This document shows, piece after piece, positions 36,873 through 46,500 of a stretch of DNA of 64,000 nucleotides. Under the pieces are notes generated by a model. That model saw only the letters and a program-made list of their open reading frames with translations. It made no database searches and was not told where the DNA came from. Source of the stretch: MTP4 sp052056915 (GTDB lineage Archaea; Halobacteriota; Methanosarcinia; Methanosarcinales; Methanosarcinaceae); contig NZ_CP195119.1 of NCBI RefSeq assembly GCF_052056915.1, positions 1,984,001 to 2,048,000 on the forward strand, given 5' to 3'. Both the position numbers and the translations under genes were made by a program. Every line of letters starts with the position of its first letter. The stretch's first letter is position 1.

Positions 36873-37547
36873 ATGAACCTGCTTTCATTCGGCTATCCTA
36901 TATACGAGAGGTACCTGATCTGGCAGATATCCAAATACCCCTCAAAGGCCCCGAAACATGTAGCAGTAATTCTTAAGGAAACCGACCTTCTGGACTTGAA
37001 AAGTATGGAGAAACTCCAGCTGGCCCTCCTCGAATTCAGGAGATTCAAGGTAGACCTTGTGAGCATCTACGTGGACATCCTCAAGGATGACCTGGCATTA
37101 AAAACGGAGTTAATATCCGGAATCGCATCCAGGCTGGAAGAAAGCTTTTCGACGCTCCCACAGGGAACAGGATATGAAATATACGGGCAGGAAGGAGAAG
37201 TCACAACCCGGCGTGAAGGAAAAAACTTCTTTGTATACGTCTCTCTCGGCTTAGGAGGGAGAGAAGAAATAACCAGAGCGGTACTGGAAGTCCTGAAGGA
37301 CGTGAAACAGGGCAGCGTCAGGCCCGAAGAAATTGATGAAAAACACCTGGAATCCCGCCTGCTTGTCAAACAAGAACCTGACATAATGATCCGTTCGGGA
37401 GGCCAGAAACTCTCGGATTTCCTGGTCTGGCAGTCCGTGTACTCGGAACTATATTTCACGGACGTCAACTGGAAGAAGGTCCGAAAAATAGACCTTCAGA
37501 GGGTTATAAGGGATTACCAGAAGCGGCAGAGAAGGTATGGGAGGTGA
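36873..37547 (+). CDS. NgBR-like cis-prenyltransferase partner subunit
   Basis: A 224-residue protein of the undecaprenyl-diphosphate-synthase fold. The C terminus is well kept (DIMIRSGGQKLSDFLVWQSVYSELYFTDVNW, with the RxG motif). At the N terminus the catalytic HVAxIMDGNRRW motif is changed to HVAVILKETDLL, losing the catalytic Asp and the NR pair. This is the pattern of NgBR/Nus1, the non-catalytic half of heteromeric cis-prenyltransferases, which lends its RxG motif to the partner's active site. As I recall, Methanosarcina mazei makes glycosyl carrier lipid with such a two-gene enzyme. ATG 36873 follows GGGAGGAG. The catalytic partner is not in this window. Confidence 0.8.
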   Translation: MNLLSFGYPIYERYLIWQISKYPSKAPKHVAVILKETDLLDLKSMEKLQLALLEFRRFKVDLVSIYVDILKDDLALKTELISGIASRLEESFSTLPQGTGYEIYGQEGEVTTRREGKNFFVYVSLGLGGREEITRAVLEVLKDVKQGSVRPEEIDEKHLESRLLVKQEPDIMIRSGGQKLSDFLVWQSVYSELYFTDVNWKKVRKIDLQRVIRDYQKRQRRYGR

Positions 37548-37553
37548 GAAAGC

Positions 37554-38084
37554 CTGGAATTCGGCATAAGTCCGGAAGAACTTCAGTACTCTGTTGTAGT
37601 CTGTCCCAGGTGCAGGGAACATGCCCAGATCATTGAGACCGGGAAAAAAACAGTAAGCTGCCAACACTGCGGAGCCCGCCTGCGGGCCAGGAAGCTCCGG
37701 GTCTTTTATTCTTCCGACGAGCTTGAAAAAGCCGTTGCTGCCAGGACCCGCCTGCAGGCAGAAATCTCGAGGGAAGGAGAAAAACTATTTACAGGGGACC
37801 TTTCTCAGGAAAGTGGAAATTCGGATTTCGGGACGGGAACCAAAAGAAAATCCTCCGGGAAACCTTCCGGAAGGCCTTCAAACCCCCTGACCGGAAAAAA
37901 AGATCCTCGAAAAGTAATTCTCGAAACCCTTGAAACAGCCGGAGGGGAGATGGAAATAGGAAAACTCCGGGAAAATGTCCTTGAAAAAGGCCTGGCCCCG
38001 GAAAAATTCGAAGAAACCCTCAAAAAGCTTCAGGAAACAGGAGAAGTTTATTCCCCTGCCAGAGGGGAGATAAAAATTGTGTAA
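37554..38084 (+). CDS. Zn-ribbon plus winged-helix-like protein with CTG start
   Basis: A 176-residue frame with no ATG, GTG or TTG near its start. CTG at 37554 lies six bases after a perfect GGAGGTGA (37540-37547), which overlaps the stop of the upstream gene. The protein begins with a zinc ribbon (CPRC at residues 17-20 and CQHC at 36-39), then a helix, a low-complexity Ser/Gly/Lys stretch, and a C-terminal winged-helix-like domain (DPRKVILETLETAGGEMEIGKLRENVLEKGL...LQETGEVYSPARGEIKIV). This resembles conserved archaeal Zn-ribbon/wHTH proteins, possibly RNA- or DNA-binding. It is coupled to the NgBR-like gene. Confidence 0.78.
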   Translation: MEFGISPEELQYSVVVCPRCREHAQIIETGKKTVSCQHCGARLRARKLRVFYSSDELEKAVAARTRLQAEISREGEKLFTGDLSQESGNSDFGTGTKRKSSGKPSGRPSNPLTGKKDPRKVILETLETAGGEMEIGKLRENVLEKGLAPEKFEETLKKLQETGEVYSPARGEIKIV

Positions 38085-38154
38085 GTTCTCATCCCTCAGA
38101 GAAATGTAAAAATTATGCAAGTTCTCATCCCTCAGAGAAATGTAAAAATTAGCC
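38083..38154. repeat. 36-bp direct duplication at a gene's 3' end
   Basis: AAGTTCTCATCCCTCAGAGA followed by AATGTAAAAATT occurs at 38083 and again at 38119. The first copy includes the last base of the sense region and stop of the Zn-ribbon gene, so the duplication arose at its 3' end. The rest of the gap to 38441 holds a TATA-like AAACTTATTTAAG near 38263 and no gene. Confidence 0.8.
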
Positions 38155-38441
38155 AGGTGTTCATTTCCGCAGGAAAGGGTAACTCCTGAAAAAAACCCTT
38201 ACAAACCAGTAAAATTGTTTCGCACCGGTTAGGAAAAAATCTGTCTCCGGCGGCACAGGAGACAAACTTATTTAAGTACTAAAAGATTTACTATAATTGA
38301 ATATTTAAGACCAGCGTTGAATCAAAATCAACAACATATTTGCATTTGCCTTTTCAAGAACATTTCCATATATTTCACAGTTTTTCTCGCGGAAACCCGC
38401 GAAGATCATGATTTTACATACAGGGTACAACGGTGTTTAAC

Positions 38442-39416
38442 ATGATGGATCCGCAAATAGAGCGAAAACTCATAGAGATAATGAGGGTAATTCACGAAAG
38501 TGACAAGCCCATAGGTGCCCGGGCCATAGCCGACGAACTGAACAACAGGGGCTATGACATAGGGGAGCGGGCAGTCCGCTACCACCTTAGGATCCTGGAT
38601 GAGAGGGGTTTTACACGCAAGCACGGGTATGCCGGGCGAACGCTTACGGAACTCGGGGAAAGCGAGATGCACGACGCCCTTATAGGGGACCGTTTCGGTT
38701 TTGTGATATCCCGAATCGAGGAGATGGCGTTCAGGACCACTTACAACCCCGAGACTCACAAAGGGGATGTGGTAGTAAACGTTTCGTATTTTGACAAGGA
38801 CGATTTCGAAACCGTCATTGACGTGCTTTCTTACACGTCCAATTCCGGGTACACGATAAGCTCTAGGGTCAAGATCTTTGAAGAGGAGACGGATACGGGA
38901 ATCACCCTTCCTCCCGGGAAAATAGGGATTGCTACTGTCTGCAGCGTCACCTTCGACGGGCTCATGCTAAAAGCGGGAATACCTGTGGAACCTGCTTACG
39001 GAGGAGTCATGCAGATCGAAAACAACGCACCGGACCGCTTTCTGGATCTTATATCCTACAGCGGGACATCCATCGACCCGATAAAGGTCTTTATGACAAG
39101 GAAACCGACCTCGGTACTCGAAGTGCTTGAACACGGGAAAGGGAAAATCCTTGCCAACATGCGCCAGGTCAATTCTTCAGCATATGACAGTGTAAAGGAA
39201 ATCATTGAAAAGGCAGAAAAAGCCGGGTTAAAAGGCTGCCTTCCTCCGGGAGACGTCGATGAGTTTCTATACGGGGCTCCCGTCGAGATAGGAAAGTTTG
39301 GAATTGCGGTGGTAGGCGGGATCAACGGGATCTGTGCCCTGGAAGAAACCGGGATAGAAATCGTCACCGACCCCATCTCAACAGTGCTGGAATACAGCAG
39401 CATGTCCGAACTCTGA
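38442..39416 (+). CDS. nrpRI: global nitrogen regulator NrpRI
   Basis: About 324 residues: an N-terminal winged helix (DPQIERKLIEIMRVIHESDKPIGARAIADELNNRGYDIGERAVRYHLRILDERGFTR) joined to one NrpR effector domain (FVISRIEEMAFRTTYNPETHKGDVVVNVSYFDKDDF...PPGKIGIATVCSVTFDGLMLKAGIPVEPAYGGV). NrpR represses nitrogen-fixation and glutamine-synthetase genes and is released by 2-oxoglutarate. Methanosarcina splits the function into NrpRI (DNA binding plus one domain, as here) and NrpRII (two domains, no helix), so a partner gene should exist elsewhere. ATG 38442 follows GGTG; GTG 38433 is less likely. Confidence 0.9.
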   Translation: MMDPQIERKLIEIMRVIHESDKPIGARAIADELNNRGYDIGERAVRYHLRILDERGFTRKHGYAGRTLTELGESEMHDALIGDRFGFVISRIEEMAFRTTYNPETHKGDVVVNVSYFDKDDFETVIDVLSYTSNSGYTISSRVKIFEEETDTGITLPPGKIGIATVCSVTFDGLMLKAGIPVEPAYGGVMQIENNAPDRFLDLISYSGTSIDPIKVFMTRKPTSVLEVLEHGKGKILANMRQVNSSAYDSVKEIIEKAEKAGLKGCLPPGDVDEFLYGAPVEIGKFGIAVVGGINGICALEETGIEIVTDPISTVLEYSSMSEL

Positions 39417-39447
39417 GGTAAAAGAAAGATAGAAGAAGGGGAGAGAG

Positions 39448-40110
39448 ATGCTCAGGCTGACCATAGTATACGACAACGAAGCAAAAACCGGATTCACCGG
39501 AAGCTGGGGTTTTGCAGCCCTTCTTGAAACAGAAGAAGAAACGCTCCTTTTTGACACCGGCTGGGACGGCGGGCTCCTTCTTGAAAACCTTAAAAAACTG
39601 GAAATCGACCCCACAAGCATCCGGAAACTTGTCCTGTCCCATCAGCACTGGGACCACATAGGCGGGGTGCCCGAAGTCCTCCGGGCAAGTCCCGGGCTTA
39701 CGGTCTATGCCCCCACATCCTTTTCAAAAAACATCAAGGCTGAAATAGCAAAAAGGGCAAGCCTTATAGAGATTAGTGAAAGCCAGGAGATAATTCCCGG
39801 AGTCAGGAGTACCGGAGAACTGGGGGATAAAATCAAAGAACAGTCCCTTATCCTCGATTCCGGCAAGGAGCTTTATGTGCTGACAGGTTGTGCCCACCCC
39901 GGCCTTTCAGCTATCATGGACTCCGCCCTTAGCTTCGGAAAGGTAAAAGGGATCATCGGAGGCCTGCACGACAGCAAGGAGTTCGAAAGGCTTGAAGGGC
40001 TGGAACTTGTTGCAGCCGGGCACTGCACAACCCATAAAGAAGAAATAAAAAAGCTGTTCCAGGCAGAATATGTGGAAATCGGAGCCGGACTGCGCCTTGA
40101 ATTGGAGTGA
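39448..40110 (+). CDS. metallo-beta-lactamase-fold hydrolase (PhpS-like)
   Basis: A 220-residue MBL-fold protein with the metal motif LSHQHWDHIGG near residue 65, LLFDTGWDG before it, LTGCAHPGL near 146 (His ligand), GGLHD near 171, and AAGHCTTHKEEI near the end. The lack of Cys-rich or rhodanese parts and the LTIVYDNEAKTGFTGSWGFAALLE start fit the group annotated as dihydropterin-aminobenzene phosphate synthase-like, a step toward methanopterin. The exact substrate is not assured. GGGGAGAGAG precedes the ATG, 31 bp after nrpRI, so the two may be co-transcribed. Confidence 0.85.
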   Translation: MLRLTIVYDNEAKTGFTGSWGFAALLETEEETLLFDTGWDGGLLLENLKKLEIDPTSIRKLVLSHQHWDHIGGVPEVLRASPGLTVYAPTSFSKNIKAEIAKRASLIEISESQEIIPGVRSTGELGDKIKEQSLILDSGKELYVLTGCAHPGLSAIMDSALSFGKVKGIIGGLHDSKEFERLEGLELVAAGHCTTHKEEIKKLFQAEYVEIGAGLRLELE

Positions 40111-40188
40111 ATAGTTCTTCGATCCCGGACACCCGAAATCCCCCTGTTCCTTCAGTACTTCCCCTGCTCCAAATTTTATACATCATAT

Positions 40189-40302
40189 CCTTAGTAATTC
40201 CCCTGCTCCTTAGTAATTCCCCTGCTCCTTAGTAATTCCCCTGCTCCTCAATAATTCCCCTGCTCCTCAATAATTCCCCTGCTCCTCAATAATTCCCTGT
40301 TC
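40189..40302. repeat. 19-bp tandem repeat, six copies
   Basis: Unit CCTTAGTAATTCCCCTGCT repeats six times. The first three copies have TTAG and the last three TCAA (the sixth is degenerate), so two variants expanded in blocks. Looser copies (TTCCCCTGCTCC) lie just before. The rest of the 40111-40680 gap has TGATGCGCTTTGAATGACACG-like direct repeats at 40550-40615 and no gene. Confidence 0.9.
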
Positions 40303-40680
40303 TAAATTTTACAAACCTTCTTTACCTCTTACTTTTGAGTATCTAATACATTTTTCTCAACAAATCAATCCCTTGATTTTGCAGAGGGGATACAGGGGAA
40401 AACAGGAGATGCAGAAAACGTATAATAGAAATACGATGCCCTCTTAAAGTGATACAGGATTCTTGCGGGGAGATAGGAGAGTCGGACAAAGTAATTTTTA
40501 TGTTGGGATTTCTTATGACCTTGCCTGCAGAGTTAAATTTCCATTGAATGATGCGCTTTGAATGACACGCGATTGTGTGGTTTAATGATGCGTTTTGAAT
40601 GACGTGTTTTGAAAAATTATTATTCTGGAATGCGGAAGAAATTGGGAACCGTACCGGATGAAAATGAGGGAGAATTGCCG

Positions 40681-41424
40681 ATGCTTAAAATAGAAAACCT
40701 GAGAGTAGAGGTCAACGGAAAAACACTTCTCCATGACGTCAACCTTGAAGTGGGGAAGGGATATACTAATGTTCTCTTCGGGCCTAACGGGGCAGGAAAA
40801 TCCGCCCTGATGCGGACTATCATGGGCTTTAGCGAATACAAAGTCATGGAGGGCAGGATCCTGTTCAATGGGGAAGACATAACCCACCTTCCAGTAGACG
40901 AAAGGGCCCGGAAGGGACTCGGGATCATGACGCAGCGCCCACCCAACATGTCGGGGATAAAGCTCCGGGACCTTGTGTATACGGTAGCGAAAGGAGAAAA
41001 AAACCCGGAAACCCTTGCCGAAAACCTTGACATGCAGCGCTTCATGGACAGAGACGTGAACGTCGGCTTTTCGGGGGGAGAAATAAAGCGTTCCGAGCTC
41101 CTGCAGCTTGCAGCCCAGAACCCGAGCCTCTACCTCCTGGACGAGCCCGAGTCCGGAGTTGACCTTGTGAGCATAGGACATGTAGGAACGAAGATCAGGG
41201 AACTGCTGAACCAGGGGATCGAATGTCCCGGAGAACGCTGCAAGAAAGGAAAATCCGCCCTGATTATCACCCACACCGGCCAGATCCTGGACTACGTGCA
41301 GGCAGACAGGGGCTACATCCTCTGCAACGGGACGATCATGTGTTCGGGCAACCCCCTGGAAATGCTAGAAGAGATCAAGAAAAAAGGGTATGAGGAGTGT
41401 GTCAAATGCAAGCTGATGAGATAA
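40681..41424 (+). CDS. sufC: SufC-like Fe-S assembly ATPase
   Basis: A 247-residue ABC-type ATPase without membrane segments: Walker A FGPNGAGKSALM, Q-loop MTQRPPNM, signature FSGGEIKRSELLQL, Walker B LYLLDEPESGVD, and His in ITHTG. The unusual signature FSGGEIKR and the C(x)6-like segment GIECPGERCKKGKS near 180-195 are seen in archaeal SufC. It binds SufB and drives Fe-S cluster scaffolding. GAGGGAG precedes ATG 40681; the longer frame to 40609 lacks a ribosome site. It overlaps sufB by 19 bp. Confidence 0.92.
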   Translation: MLKIENLRVEVNGKTLLHDVNLEVGKGYTNVLFGPNGAGKSALMRTIMGFSEYKVMEGRILFNGEDITHLPVDERARKGLGIMTQRPPNMSGIKLRDLVYTVAKGEKNPETLAENLDMQRFMDRDVNVGFSGGEIKRSELLQLAAQNPSLYLLDEPESGVDLVSIGHVGTKIRELLNQGIECPGERCKKGKSALIITHTGQILDYVQADRGYILCNGTIMCSGNPLEMLEEIKKKGYEECVKCKLMR

Positions 41425-42629
41425 ACCTGAAGAAGAAAGCCGAAAGTGCAATTGGGAAAAAAGCGGCTTTCGGGGAAGATTTCGAGCTTGAGAAATTCGA
41501 GGAGGCTTCAAAGATTTCCAAGCCCATCGAAAACATGAAGGAACTGGATGAGGAAAGCCAGAGGACCCTTCTTCAGGTAGGAGTGCTCCCGAGCGAGGAA
41601 GGCCGTGCAGGCACCCTGCTAATGAAAGACAATGCAATCTCCCATACCTCCCTGAAAGATAAGAACATCGAACTCATGTCCACCCAGACAGCTCTGCAGA
41701 AGCACGAATGGCTCAAGGACTACGCCTGGAACCTCGTGGCCGTGGACGCGGACAAATACACGGCAAAGAGCTACCTGGAAGACGCGGACGGGTACTTCAT
41801 CCGTGCGCCTGCAGGCAAAAAAACCGTATTTCCGATCCAGACCTGTCTCCTGCTGGGGAGCAAAAAAGTCTCCCAGACCGTGCACAACATAGTGGTCGTG
41901 GAAGAAGAAGCCCAGCTCGACATTATCACCGGCTGCACGACGCAGAAGGGAGTTGAGGAAGGGCTGCACCTGGGAATTTCCGAAATGTACGTAAAAAAAG
42001 GTGCCACCCTGAACTTCACCATGATCCATAACTGGGCCGAGAACATAGGGGTCCGCCCCAGGACTGTTGTCCACGTGGAAGAAGGAGGAACCTTTGTCAG
42101 CAACTATATCTGCCTTAAACCGGTGCGTTCGATCCAGTCTTTCCCAACGGTCAGGCTTGAAGGGAAAGGAGCCGTAACGAGGCTTAACACCATCGCAATC
42201 GCCCACCCGGGCTCGGAACTTGACCTGGGGAGCAGGGCAGTCTTCAATGCCCCGGGCACAAGGGCCGAACTAATCTCGAGGACAATCACCACAGGCGGGA
42301 AAGTGATTGCAAGAGGGGAAATGATAGGCAACGCCGTCGGCGCAAAAGGGCACCTGGAATGCCGGGGGCTAGTCCTGAGCAATAAAGGAAGCCAGAGGGC
42401 AATCCCCATCCTGGAAGCAAACGTGGATGATATAGAACTGACCCACGAAGCAGCTGTAGGAAAGATCGCCCAGGACCAGGTGGAATACCTTATGTCCCGG
42501 GGGCTTACCGAAGACGAGGCCGTGGGCATGATCGTTCGCGGTTTCCTGGACGTAGGTATAAAAGGCATCCCTGAGGAACTTAGAGGTGAAATAGAAGATA
42601 CGATTACCCAGACGGCTCTCGGGATGTAA
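41406..42629 (+). CDS. sufB: SufB/SufD-family Fe-S scaffold protein
   Basis: A 407-residue beta-helix scaffold protein. Typical features: DGYFIRAPAGKKTVFPIQTCLLL, VVEEEAQLDIITGCTT, a hydrophobic beta-helix core, and the C-terminal ANVDDIELTHEAAVGKIAQDQVEYLMSRGLTEDEAVGMIVRGFLD that contacts SufC. It forms the minimal archaeal SufBC system with the overlapping gene upstream. There is no SufD, SufS or SufE gene nearby; archaeal methanogens generally use only SufB and SufC. ATG 41406 follows GGAG; GTG 41397 is the alternative. Confidence 0.92.
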   Translation: MQADEINLKKKAESAIGKKAAFGEDFELEKFEEASKISKPIENMKELDEESQRTLLQVGVLPSEEGRAGTLLMKDNAISHTSLKDKNIELMSTQTALQKHEWLKDYAWNLVAVDADKYTAKSYLEDADGYFIRAPAGKKTVFPIQTCLLLGSKKVSQTVHNIVVVEEEAQLDIITGCTTQKGVEEGLHLGISEMYVKKGATLNFTMIHNWAENIGVRPRTVVHVEEGGTFVSNYICLKPVRSIQSFPTVRLEGKGAVTRLNTIAIAHPGSELDLGSRAVFNAPGTRAELISRTITTGGKVIARGEMIGNAVGAKGHLECRGLVLSNKGSQRAIPILEANVDDIELTHEAAVGKIAQDQVEYLMSRGLTEDEAVGMIVRGFLDVGIKGIPEELRGEIEDTITQTALGM

Positions 42630-43570
42630 AACTCCCGGTACCTATCGACCTTATTTGAGAAAACAGACTTACTAACTTTTACTTACATTTTTTTGAAAAA
42701 AGTGTGGAAGCCGACAGGAAAAAGGATAAACCTGCCGGACTTTCTTTTGTGGAGTTTTGTGGAGTATTGTGGATTAAAATGAGACGAAGATGTGACTCTA
42801 AAGTAAGGTTTCCTTGTGGAGGAGAAACCTGAGAGAATGCACCGCTCATTTAACCGCAATTTGCAGATTGGAGAGGGGATATAAAAACTTATCTATGCCG
42901 GACAGATCGCGGGCAGTTATTTAGACAAAAGTGGAAAAATCACTGTGAATAAGACCCGAAATATCACAAAAAAGACAGCAACTGGACAGGATAGAATCCG
43001 AAGTTTTCCATAGAAGACTTACACCCCTCAAAGTAAAATTTTGCATATTCAAATAGATTTGATTTATTTTTATTGGTTATCGGTTATCGGTTAAGCTTCG
43101 AACTCCCGTCCCACCTCACATTTTATAATAAAGATCTTGTGAAGAAATACACAGGGAAACCCATTTTGAATATAAATATATAAATATGGAAATTTGGGAA
43201 AATTGTGCATTTACGTAAGATAGAATGCTTATTATATTTTTGAGATTTCCATGGTTAAATAAAAATTTCATGTTCAAGAGCCGTATTCAACAGAGAAAAT
43301 AGAAAAACGATCAGAGTTTTGGATTTTTATAAAGTAGGGAAATGTATTACATCATCTTTTCTGAAAAAACAAGAAAGATTTATATCTAAAAGCGTCCTCG
43401 TCTATTTTACAGGATATTTATTAATAGTTTATGGGGCCAGCAAATTTTAGTATTGCAGTGTTAACTCTTTAGCCCCAAGCAGTTTCAATAAAACCCACAG
43501 AATAATAAAAATAATGTGACTTTGAATAAATATGGACATTTGTGCAATATGAATGAGGGGTTGTGATCAG
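42630..43570. promoter_or_regulatory. 940-bp AT-rich gap before the surface protein gene
   Basis: No gene was found. A T-run with inverted A-run near 42690-42702 may terminate sufCB. GGTTATCGGTTATCGGTT lies near 43074. A TATA-like GATTTATATCTAAAAG at 43378 or TATTTATTAATAG near 43413 may drive the surface protein, which implies a leader of over 100 bases. Confidence 0.4.
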
Positions 43571-46500
43571 ATGCATAAGAAATCGAGAAATAAACAAAAG
43601 ATGGGACTGGACATATTAAAAATAAGTATCATATTAATTTTAGCGATTTCACTTTTTTCATGGACAGTTTCGGCTGGAGACAACGGTGCAGAGGTTGTTA
43701 TCCCGAATAATGATAGTGAGGAACCGGCAGTTGTACTGGTGGAGCTAACTGTTGAACAAACAGTACCGGACATTTCAGTAGATCCTGGATCTTTCAATTT
43801 CGAATTGAAGCAGTATATGAATGATACTCGGACCCTGACAATAGAAAACACTGGAAATGCTGAATTAAGCTTTGAAATAACAGACAGCGAAAGCGTAGCT
43901 CTGGCCCGGCTAAGTAGCAATGAATATCCTGCCAATTACTTTACAGAGTTTGCAAAAAGTGCGGCGGATACAAGAGAAGGGCGGCCCGTAATAGCAAACT
44001 GTGGCGGTTCAGATACGTTCGGATACCAATGGATTGACAGTGATGAACCGGGAGGGCCGATATTTGATTATATCGACATATCCGGCACCGGAACACCGGT
44101 AACGGGACTGACCGATGATAACCAGGTGGGACCGTTCCCGATAGGCTTCAACTTCCCGTTCTACGAGAATACTTACGCACAGTTCTACATCGCATCAAAC
44201 GGTGTTATTGAGTTCGAAAATAACGGCATAAGCTTTAGCAACCAGCCGATCCCTGCCCCGGATGGTTACAACAATCTGATAGCCTGGTGCTGGGACGATC
44301 TGTATTGCCGTTCAGACTCCTATGTTTACTACGAATCGTTTGGAGACAAACTGGTGATACAGTTTGTGAACTATGGAGAATGGGGTAATATCGACGGAAG
44401 AGTCGATGCAGAAGTTATCATGTACCCTGATGGCAGCATTGTGTATCAATATGACAATTTCTCAAATGGCTTTGATACTGACGGATCAACTGTCGGAATT
44501 GAAAATGCTGACGGAACTGACGGTCTGGGAGTTGCTTTCAACACTCCGTATCTGCATGACGACCTAACAGTAGAATTCTACCCGGAAGAAGGCTGGCTCA
44601 GCGAATCACCCTTAAGCGGGACTGTTGCCCCGGGTAGCTCTATAGCAGTGAACGTGACTGTAAATACCTCCGACCTTGCTGCCGGAGACTACTCTGCAGA
44701 GATTATTATCTCGAATAATGATACTGATGAGGATAGGGTAGTTGTACCGGTGGAACTGACTGTTGAAGCAGCACCGCACATTTCAGTAGATCCGGGATCT
44801 TTCTATTTCGAATTGAAGCAGAATACGAACGGCAATCAGACCCTGACAATAGAAAACGCTGGCGGTGCTGAATTAAGCTTCGAAATAACTGACCGCAGCA
44901 ACGAGACTACAAGCGATGAAAGCTGGCTCAGCGAATCGCCCGTAAGCGGGACAGTCGCCTCTGGCAGTTCTATAGCGGTGAATGTGACTGTGAATACCTC
45001 CGACCTTCATGCCGGAGACTACTCTGCAGAGATTGTTATTTCAAATAATGATAGTGAGGATCCGGTAGTTGTACCGGTGGAGCTGACTGTTGAAGGAGTA
45101 CCGGATATTTCAGTAAATCCTGAATCTTTCTATTTCGAACTGCAGCAGTCTATGATTGGCACACAAACCCTGAGAATAGAAAACACTGGCGAAGGGGCAT
45201 TATACTTCAGAATAATGGACAGCGAAAACGAGGCTATGGTTCAGGACTTAACGATACAGATTCCTGCCAGCACCGGTCAAAACGATGAAGGGATTACCAC
45301 AGCGTCGGCTTTTGCAGCAGACATATCAGGACATGAAACCCGGACCATAGAACTAGAAGATGTCAGGATCTCCGGCGAGCCGATAGATGTACTACTAGTT
45401 GGGGCAGATTACAGTGCTGATTCGCTTACATCCATCCTGACGAGTTTCCCTGACATCGGAACGGTGAACTTCTTCGATGCTGCCTCCGGAACTCCAACTC
45501 TTGCCGAACTCCAGCAGTATGATGTTGCAATAGTATGGAGTAATACCTATTATTACGACAAAGTAGCACTCGGTGATGTACTGGCAGATTATGTTGATTG
45601 CGGCGGAAACGTGATTATCCAGGTAGGTTCCTGGTATGGACCTGACTTTGGCCTCCAGGGACGGATAATATCAGAAGGATACAGCCCATTTGTACAGGAC
45701 GGGGTTAATGGCAATCACTATTCAACTGCTTCTCTTGGCCTGTATAATGCATCTCACTCCATAATGGCTGATGTGAATTCCGTGTCTGACGTATACCGGG
45801 ATAGTGTTGTACTTACCACGGGAGCCGAACTGGTAGCTGAATGGGACGACGGAGAGGAATTTATTGCCACAAAGGGCCCGGTGGTCGGGATCAACTCATG
45901 GCCTGGTGACGGACATCCATGGACAGGAGATTACCCGATAATTATCCATAACACGGTTTTATGGGTTATCTACAATGATAGTGCACCCTGGCTCAGCGAA
46001 TCGCCATTTAGTGCTACGGTTGCCCCGGGAAGTTCCCTGACAGTGGACGTGGCTGCAAATACCACCGACCTTGAAATCGGGAACTACTCTGCAGAGATCG
46101 TCATCTCAAACAACGATCCTGATGATAGCCCCGTAGTTGTACCGGTGAATCTGACGGTGACCGACTTCCCCACGGTGACAATAAACTCCCCGGCAGAAGG
46201 CCAGGAAGTCAGCTTTGTAGACAATATCGTAAACGGAACAGTGGTAGAAGCGGACTTCGAATCAGCCACCCTGGTCGTGAAGGACGGTGCAGGCTTTGTA
46301 GTGAGCAAGTATGACCTCAGCCTCACGGATGACAGCTTTAGAGAACGCGTGGAATATGCTCCTGACCAGGAAAACACCCTTGAATTAACCGCATACGATG
46401 TGGCAGGCAATTCATACATGATTTCAAGGACGGTATACGTCAAAAATAATACAGTTCAGAACGAAACACCCGATGTCATAGAGGGCGTGCCGGTGCTAAT

